NCBI RefSeq assembly: GCF_937898925.1 | Contig: NZ_CALDKF010000099.1 | Coordinates: 1 to 9,761 of the forward strand | DNA length: 9,761 bases | DNA from: an uncultured Methanobrevibacter sp. | GTDB lineage: Archaea; Methanobacteriota; Methanobacteria; Methanobacteriales; Methanobacteriaceae | Reading direction: 5' to 3' | Part shown: in pieces, positions 5,301 to 9,761 of the stretch | Layout of the letters: each line of letters starts with the position of its first letter | Numbering within the stretch: position 1 is the stretch's first letter | Program-made: the position numbers and the translations under genes | Notes under the pieces: generated by a model | Databases searched by the model: none | Seen by the model: the letters and a program-made list of their open reading frames with translations, nothing else | Told to the model about the DNA's origin: nothing

Positions 5301-5435
5301 TCAAGGCAAGTATTCATCATTGAAATCATCATAGTCATAATCATCGGGACTTCCAAAATGAGCCATATATCCACAAACCCAACAGTTTCCTTCGTCGTCT
5401 AATTCACTTCCGCAAGCAGGACATAAACCATACAT
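5301..5435 (-). CDS. Zinc-ribbon microprotein, 44 aa (ZnR-B)
   Basis: 44-residue paralogue of the next gene. MYGLCPACG gives Cys5 and Cys8, and CWVCGY gives Cys18 and Cys21: the same C-x2-C-x9-C-x2-C ribbon. Identical positions across the pair include CPxCG, LD, G, CWxCGY and a Pro-Asp-type tail. The C-terminal tail is strongly acidic and aromatic (DDYDYDDFNDEYLP), unlike the milder tail of ZnR-A. AGGGGGA at 5442-5448 is a strong ribosome-binding site 6 nt before the ATG. First gene of the two-gene operon, 125 bp after the Panacea gene. The acidic tail suggests binding to a basic partner or mimicry of nucleic acid, but this is only inference. Confidence 0.8.
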   Translation of the reverse strand: MYGLCPACGSELDDEGNCWVCGYMAHFGSPDDYDYDDFNDEYLP

Positions 5436-5560
5436 AAAATTCCCCCTAGTATAACTTGAATATTTTATTTAATAATTATAATGATTATAGTTACATTTAA
5501 AGTTTTCTATATTTGTTTAAGGGAAATAATACAAGAGACAATGAGATAATAATCCATTAA

Positions 5561-6052
5561 TCAATACTTGCGAACAGAATAAAGCTCATCCCTATAGAAC
5601 ACATGATTATAATCCAATTCACAGTCAAGATTAGATAATTTATATGGCATATCCCCTCTTTGATAAATCAACAGATCCGTAGCGCTGAAATCACTTAACT
5701 CATAAATTACATGATCAATTATCTCCAGTTCCTCCTTGCTGAAGTTAAACAAGGGAATCTGTCTTAGGTAATATCTTTTGATTAGGTAATAATAGTAGAC
5801 CTCTTGCCTATAATAGAGATTATGAGACCTTATCAGCTGATTCATATTCTCATTGAAATGCTTAGGAACTACCCCAATTCTTGACTTCATATAAATCTCA
5901 TTGGTTAATGATTCACCATATAATTCATAATAGTTGAAGTCAATGAAATAGAGCAGAACAGAAATAACCGTTTTTCCAAGATTTTCCTTATGTGTGCAAC
6001 GTGATATAATGTATAGTATAATTTTTATGTACTTTTCTTTTTTAAAATCCAT
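5561..6052 (-). CDS. Panacea / DUF4065 (SocA-like) domain protein, stand-alone
   Basis: 163 residues from ATG 6052. The domain is recognised from LGKTVISVLLYFIDFNYYELYG at 25-46 (the usual 'LLYFxDFxYYxxYG' helix), GVVPKHF at 60-66, and the C-terminal pair EELEIIDHVIYELSDFSATDL (108-127) plus GDMPYKL (133-139). Panacea proteins (SocA in Caulobacter, GepA in phages, PanA in PanAT systems) act as antitoxins that neutralise diverse toxins. Here the domain fills the whole protein and no toxin ORF flanks it. The stretch at 80-95 is very tyrosine-rich. Start: a TTG at 6064 is in frame, but GGTG followed by six nucleotides favours ATG 6052. Upstream is the divergent ABC exporter, downstream the zinc-ribbon operon. 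A regulatory or orphan-antitoxin role is inferred. Confidence 0.8.
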   Translation of the reverse strand: MDFKKEKYIKIILYIISRCTHKENLGKTVISVLLYFIDFNYYELYGESLTNEIYMKSRIGVVPKHFNENMNQLIRSHNLYYRQEVYYYYLIKRYYLRQIPLFNFSKEELEIIDHVIYELSDFSATDLLIYQRGDMPYKLSNLDCELDYNHVFYRDELYSVRKY

Positions 6053-6213
6053 ATTAAACACCAATCATTAATTCAATAATCAAATAAACCAAATAAAATG
6101 ATTCAAATTTAATATTGTAAATTAAAAAAGAGTAACCATATGAACACTAGAATATTGGTTTCAACTTGCTATTAAAAGAAAAGAAAGAGCATGTGAAAAT
6201 TAATATCATTATA

Positions 6214-6224
6214 TTTATATATAA
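6214..6224 (+). promoter_or_regulatory. TATA box of the ABC exporter operon
   Basis: TTTATATATAA is a strong archaeal TATA box. The expected start is near 6245, leaving a leader of about 90 nt. Two palindromes follow within 50 bp, the first between the TATA box and the start site, which suits repression. Confidence 0.55.
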
Positions 6225-6230
6225 TAAAAC

Positions 6231-6246
6231 CTAAAGGTACCTATAG
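6231..6246. promoter_or_regulatory. Operator site 1, AGGTACCT-centred palindrome
   Basis: CTAAAGGTACCTATAG: seven of eight base pairs are symmetric about the centre between 6238 and 6239. It shares AAAGGTACCT with site 2, centred exactly 24 bp away. Its position between the TATA box and the predicted start suggests a repressor of dimeric winged-helix (MarR or PadR) type, as is usual for ABC efflux genes. The regulator gene is not in the window. Confidence 0.6.
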
Positions 6247-6254
6247 AAAATAAT

Positions 6255-6270
6255 TTAAAGGTACCTTTAA
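6255..6270. promoter_or_regulatory. Operator site 2, perfect 16-bp palindrome
   Basis: TTAAAGGTACCTTTAA is perfectly self-complementary, centred between 6262 and 6263, just downstream of the predicted start. It repeats the core of site 1 with a 24-bp centre-to-centre distance, slightly more than two helical turns, compatible with two dimers on roughly the same DNA face. Confidence 0.65.
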
Positions 6271-6334
6271 GAAATTAAGAATTAAAATATTTGCCTTTAA
6301 AATTATAGCTTAAAAAAACAAAAGTAGGAAAATC

Positions 6335-8140
6335 ATGAATTTAACTGGAAAAATAAAGACTATAGGAAAATTGCTCAGTCCATTAAAAAAGAGCATAATT
6401 CCCCTATTTCTCATTATTGCATTTCTGCTGATTGACGTTTACTGTAACCTGACTCTACCTAAATACACTGCAGACATCGTAGATATCGGTATACAGAACA
6501 CAGATTTCAACTACATAATAAGCATAGGAACCCAGATGATGGCAATGGTTCTGGTAGGGGTTTTGGCTACAATAGGCCTATCATACTTTGCAAGTAAGGT
6601 ATCAGCAGCCTATGGAAGGGATTTGAGAAAAATAAGTTATGACAAGATATTGAAATTTTCAAATTTTGAACTGAACAAGATATCAAGAGCATCCCTCATT
6701 ACACGTAATACAAACGATGTGCACCAAATACAGATCTTTTTAGGGCTCTTCTTTACAACAATTCTCTTTTCACCTATATTGGGAATAGGAAGCATACTTA
6801 AGGCATTGGAACTTGGAACCAATCTCTTATGGATCATTGGAGTGACATTTGCAGCAGCAATCATACCATTCCTCATAATATTCATAAGAACTGTGCCTTA
6901 CTTCACAGTAATGCAGGAATTGACTGATAAGATCAACCAGACATCAAGGGAAATACTGATGGGAATACCTGTCATCAAAGCATTCGTAAGACAGGATTAC
7001 GAAGAGAAAAGGTTTGATGGGACAAATGAGGACTTCAGATCAGTGAACTTGAAAGTATTTAGAATTCTCCTGGTTTTAATGCCTGCAATGACATTGCTCT
7101 TGAACTTGATGATAGTTCTTATCCTATACTTTGGAGCATATGATGCAATCAGAGGAGAAATATTGACTGGAACAATCATAGCATTTATCCAATATGCTAC
7201 ACAGATTGTAATGGCATTCCTTATGATGGGAGGATTCCTTGTCATGATTCCAAGGATTCTAGTATCTGGAAGACGTGTCGCTGAAGTGATAAATACAGAA
7301 ATATCAATTAGCGATGGACCGATTGAGAAAATTGATGACAATCCTACTATTGAATTTAAAGATGTGAGCTATAGCTATCCTGGAAGTGAAAAGAAAACAT
7401 TGAAAGACATCAACTTCAAATTGGAAAAAGGTAAAACCACTGCAATAATTGGAGGTACTGGAAGTGGAAAATCCACAATACTGAACTTGATTCCTCGCCT
7501 TCAGGACGTTACAGGTGGAGAAATCTTGGTCAATGACAATAATATCAAGGACTATAAGTTAACAACCCTTAGGGAAAGGATCTCCTATGCCCCTCAAAAG
7601 GCAATCCTTTTTGAAGGAACAATAAGGTCAAATATGCAAATAGGAAAAGAGGGGGCAAGTGATGAGGAGATTGAAAAGGCATTGAAAATGGCAGAAGTGG
7701 ACTTTATAGAAAGCTTGGAGGATGGAGTTTCACAAGGGGCATCCAATTATTCAGGAGGCCAAAAGCAACGTCTACAGCTTGCAAGGTCAATAATAGCTGA
7801 ACGTGACTTCTACCTATTTGACGACTGCTTTTCAGCACTCGACATGAACACCGAAGCAAAAGTGAAGGAAAACCTAAAGGCCCTGAAAGAGAACTCATCA
7901 ATGCTTATTGTATCACAGAGAATTTCAACAATCATGGATGCAGATGAAATAATCGTGCTTGATGAAGGTGAGATAATCGATAAGGGTAGCCATGATTACT
8001 TAAATGAAAACTGCAGTATCTATAGGGAAATTGTATCCTCACAGATAGAACGTTCCAAGGACATACTATATGATGATGGGGAATCCAATAATTACATTTT
8101 AGATACAAGCTACATTAAAAAGACTGCAGGAGGTAAATGA
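6335..8140 (+). CDS. Heterodimeric ABC exporter, subunit A (degenerate Walker B)
   Basis: 601-residue type IV half-transporter (TM287/288, BmrCD, MdlAB class) exporting drugs, lipids or similar hydrophobic substrates across the cytoplasmic membrane. About six membrane helices lie at roughly 19-40, 61-84, 132-155, 163-184, 245-268 and 278-305. The nucleotide-binding domain starts near 340: Walker A GGTGSGKST at 373-381 (Lys379), Q-loop Gln421, canonical signature YSGGQ ending at Gln476, and Walker B FYLFDD at 492-497. The catalytic glutamate is replaced by Asp497, and the switch histidine is Gln528 (VSQR). These changes mark the subunit whose own Walker motifs build the non-hydrolysing site of a heterodimer. 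AGGA lies 5 nt before the ATG. The next gene starts 1 nt after the stop, so translation is probably coupled. Substrate cannot be read from the sequence. Confidence 0.92.
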   Translation: MNLTGKIKTIGKLLSPLKKSIIPLFLIIAFLLIDVYCNLTLPKYTADIVDIGIQNTDFNYIISIGTQMMAMVLVGVLATIGLSYFASKVSAAYGRDLRKISYDKILKFSNFELNKISRASLITRNTNDVHQIQIFLGLFFTTILFSPILGIGSILKALELGTNLLWIIGVTFAAAIIPFLIIFIRTVPYFTVMQELTDKINQTSREILMGIPVIKAFVRQDYEEKRFDGTNEDFRSVNLKVFRILLVLMPAMTLLLNLMIVLILYFGAYDAIRGEILTGTIIAFIQYATQIVMAFLMMGGFLVMIPRILVSGRRVAEVINTEISISDGPIEKIDDNPTIEFKDVSYSYPGSEKKTLKDINFKLEKGKTTAIIGGTGSGKSTILNLIPRLQDVTGGEILVNDNNIKDYKLTTLRERISYAPQKAILFEGTIRSNMQIGKEGASDEEIEKALKMAEVDFIESLEDGVSQGASNYSGGQKQRLQLARSIIAERDFYLFDDCFSALDMNTEAKVKENLKALKENSSMLIVSQRISTIMDADEIIVLDEGEIIDKGSHDYLNENCSIYREIVSSQIERSKDILYDDGESNNYILDTSYIKKTAGGK

Positions 8141-8141
8141 T

Positions 8142-9761
8142 ATGGCAAGAAAACCACGAAGAGCACCTCCTGAAAAGCCGGCAAACGCTAAGCAATCAAT
8201 AAAAAACATATTCTCTCTCTTGACAGGATATAAATTGAAGCTAAGCTTGACAGTTATCTGTGGAATCATATCAACAGTGTTTTCAGTGATAAGCCCTCTA
8301 CTGATAGGATTCGCTACAACTGCAATATTCGATGGTATAAACTCTGGAAACATGAATTTGGATTACATCCTCAATTTGCTCGGTGCAATAGTGATCCTAT
8401 ATCTCATAAGTGCAGTCTTCTCATATCTTCAAAGTTATCTGCTGCTTGATATCACAACAGACATAAGCTATAATCTAAGAAAGGATCTTATTGAAAAGGT
8501 CACCCACTTGGCAATGGGAGATCTTGACAGAAATACCAGAGGAGACATTTTATCAAGGATTACAAACGATGTGGATTCATTGCAGACAGGAATTGTCCAG
8601 ACATTTAACCAATTATTAACCGGTATCATTACAATAATTGGGGTTACAGTGATGATGCTCTCCATTAACCTATGGTTGACACTCACTACAATAGTGTTGG
8701 TTCCAATTGCATTCTTAATCATAACCTATGTAACCAAATACTCACAGGATTACTACTTGAAGCAATTGAGATACAGAGGAAACTTAAATGGGCAAATCGA
8801 GGAATCATTTACAGGACATGAGATCATCCGTTCATTCAATCAGGAAGAGGAATCCATGAGAATCTTTGAAGAGGAAAATGAAAGGTGGTATGAACAGGAA
8901 TGGAAATCCAAGTTCTTCTCAAGCCTATCCGGACCTTTAGTGCATTTCATTTCAAATCTCCAATATGTAATCATATCAGTTCTCGGAGCAGTCCTTGTGC
9001 TTCAAAGGGCAATAAGTGTAGGAGACATCTTGGCATTTATCCAATACTCCAAAAACTTCACAACCCCTATTGAACAGATAACAAGAATCATGAACATGAT
9101 ACAGACTGCAATGGCAGCAAGCGAAAGAATATTTGAATTCCTTGAAATAGACATTGAGGAAAACCCATCCAAAGAGCAGATCATGGAAATGAATGAGGGA
9201 ATAAGCTTTGAAAACGTAAACTTCGGTTACAGTGAAGACGACTTGGTGATAAAAGACCTCTCATTTAATGTGAAAAAGGGAGAGAAAATAGCTATTGTAG
9301 GTGAAACTGGAGCAGGAAAGACAACCATCGTCAAATTGCTTATGAGATTCTATGACCTAAACAGTGGAGAAATTAAAATTGATGGCGTAAACATCAATAA
9401 TTATGATAAGCATAGCGTAAGGTCCCTTGTAGGAATGGTGCTTCAGGACACTTGGCTTTTCAATGATACCATATACAACAATATACGTTATGGTAAATTG
9501 GATGCAAGTGAAGAGGAAGTCATAAACGCTTCAAAAGAGGCTCATGCAGACCATTTCATTAGGCAAATCCCTGAAGGATACGAAAGTGAGCTTAACGAAG
9601 ATGCAGACAATATCTCCCATGGTCAAAAGCAGCTCTTGACAATTGCAAGAACCATTCTCTCAAACAAGCAAATACTGATTTTGGATGAAGCAACATCCTC
9701 AGTTGATACAAGAACTGAAAAAATCATTCAAGAGGCTATGGATAAGCTGATGAAAGACAGA
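8142..9761 (+). CDS. Heterodimeric ABC exporter, subunit B (partial, cut by window end)
   Basis: Open frame of 540 codons running off the window; about 50-60 residues are missing. Arg/Lys/Pro-rich cytoplasmic N-terminus (residues 1-20), then membrane helices (first two near 34-58 and 75-104), the coupling-helix block ILSRITNDVD, and a nucleotide-binding domain from about 353. Walker A GETGAGKTT is at 387-395 (Lys393), Q-loop Gln435, Walker B ILDE with Asp515 and catalytic Glu516, and D-loop SSVD at 519-522. The signature is ISHGQ at 491-495, where the usual LSGGQ has lost the first glycine to His493. So B supplies the catalytic glutamate and the defective signature, the mirror image of subunit A. 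GGAGG at 8129-8133, 8 nt before the ATG, lies inside the end of gene A. The switch histidine lies beyond the window. Confidence 0.93.
   Translation, partial: MARKPRRAPPEKPANAKQSIKNIFSLLTGYKLKLSLTVICGIISTVFSVISPLLIGFATTAIFDGINSGNMNLDYILNLLGAIVILYLISAVFSYLQSYLLLDITTDISYNLRKDLIEKVTHLAMGDLDRNTRGDILSRITNDVDSLQTGIVQTFNQLLTGIITIIGVTVMMLSINLWLTLTTIVLVPIAFLIITYVTKYSQDYYLKQLRYRGNLNGQIEESFTGHEIIRSFNQEEESMRIFEEENERWYEQEWKSKFFSSLSGPLVHFISNLQYVIISVLGAVLVLQRAISVGDILAFIQYSKNFTTPIEQITRIMNMIQTAMAASERIFEFLEIDIEENPSKEQIMEMNEGISFENVNFGYSEDDLVIKDLSFNVKKGEKIAIVGETGAGKTTIVKLLMRFYDLNSGEIKIDGVNINNYDKHSVRSLVGMVLQDTWLFNDTIYNNIRYGKLDASEEEVINASKEAHADHFIRQIPEGYESELNEDADNISHGQKQLLTIARTILSNKQILILDEATSSVDTRTEKIIQEAMDKLMKDR

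Noticed and set aside
170..5435. A single zinc- or thiol-related system spanning adh, DUF2115 pair, metE, DUF3795 and zinc ribbons
   Set aside because: Many Cys/His sites do cluster here, but the genes are on both strands with separate promoters, and such proteins are common in methanogens; no shared regulatory motif was found.
5507..5557. 16-codon minus-strand hydrophobic peptide (MDYYLIVSCIISLKQI) right after the Panacea gene, as a possible mini-toxin
   Set aside because: Tempting because the Panacea protein lacks a toxin, but it has no ribosome-binding site and is too short to distinguish from chance.
7704..7901. 65-codon minus-strand ORF inside exporter subunit A
   Set aside because: Lies antisense to the signature and Walker B region of a clear gene; shadow.
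1..9761. CRISPR array, tRNA/rRNA, insertion sequence, prophage or riboswitch
   Set aside because: No regularly spaced repeats, cloverleaf-like sequences, transposase motifs or terminal inverted repeats, and no archaeal riboswitch I recognise in the leaders.

Overview
The window looks like host-associated methanogen DNA, most likely Methanobacteriales and Methanobrevibacter-like. The sequence is very AT-rich, has archaeal TATA boxes and oligo-T terminators, and uses GGTGAT-type Shine-Dalgarno (SD) motifs 3-6 nt before starts. It carries gene families largely confined to methanogens (DUF1890, DUF1894, DUF2115, corrinoid-type archaeal methionine synthase). Family names were assigned by reading the proteins and recalling known members; no search was run.

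Layout: (1) 170-1234 (+) is an NADP-type secondary alcohol dehydrogenase with its own TATA box and a long T-rich terminator. (2) 1338-4316 (-) is a five-gene cluster transcribed DUF1890 > DUF1894 > methionine synthase > short DUF2115-like > full DUF2115, with gaps of 50, 34, 54 and 93 bp. The methionine synthase probably starts at a TTG at 3461, which removes an apparent overlap with the DUF1894 gene. (3) 4490-5035 (+) is a divergent DUF3795 protein with a 12-cysteine N-terminal domain. (4) 5136-5435 (-) holds two tandem zinc-ribbon microproteins of 45 and 44 residues that are paralogous to each other. (5) 5561-6052 (-) is a stand-alone Panacea/DUF4065 (SocA-like) protein with no evident toxin partner. 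(6) 6335-9761 (+) encodes the two halves of a heterodimeric ABC exporter, the second cut by the window end. A TATA box followed by two copies of an AGGTACCT-centred palindrome precedes it, which looks like a repressor-controlled promoter.

How the genes may work together: the dehydrogenase could supply NADPH from short secondary or primary alcohols. The DUF1890-DUF1894-metE block probably serves methionine formation by transfer of a corrinoid-bound methyl group to homocysteine. The exporter is an inducible efflux unit. The most interesting unexplained items are the zinc-ribbon pair, the DUF1890/DUF1894 partners of methionine synthase, the divergent DUF2115 pair sharing a His/Cys constellation, the orphan Panacea protein and the twin operator. 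I see no RNA genes, CRISPR arrays, insertion sequences or prophage. No complete system that I could call new with confidence is visible.
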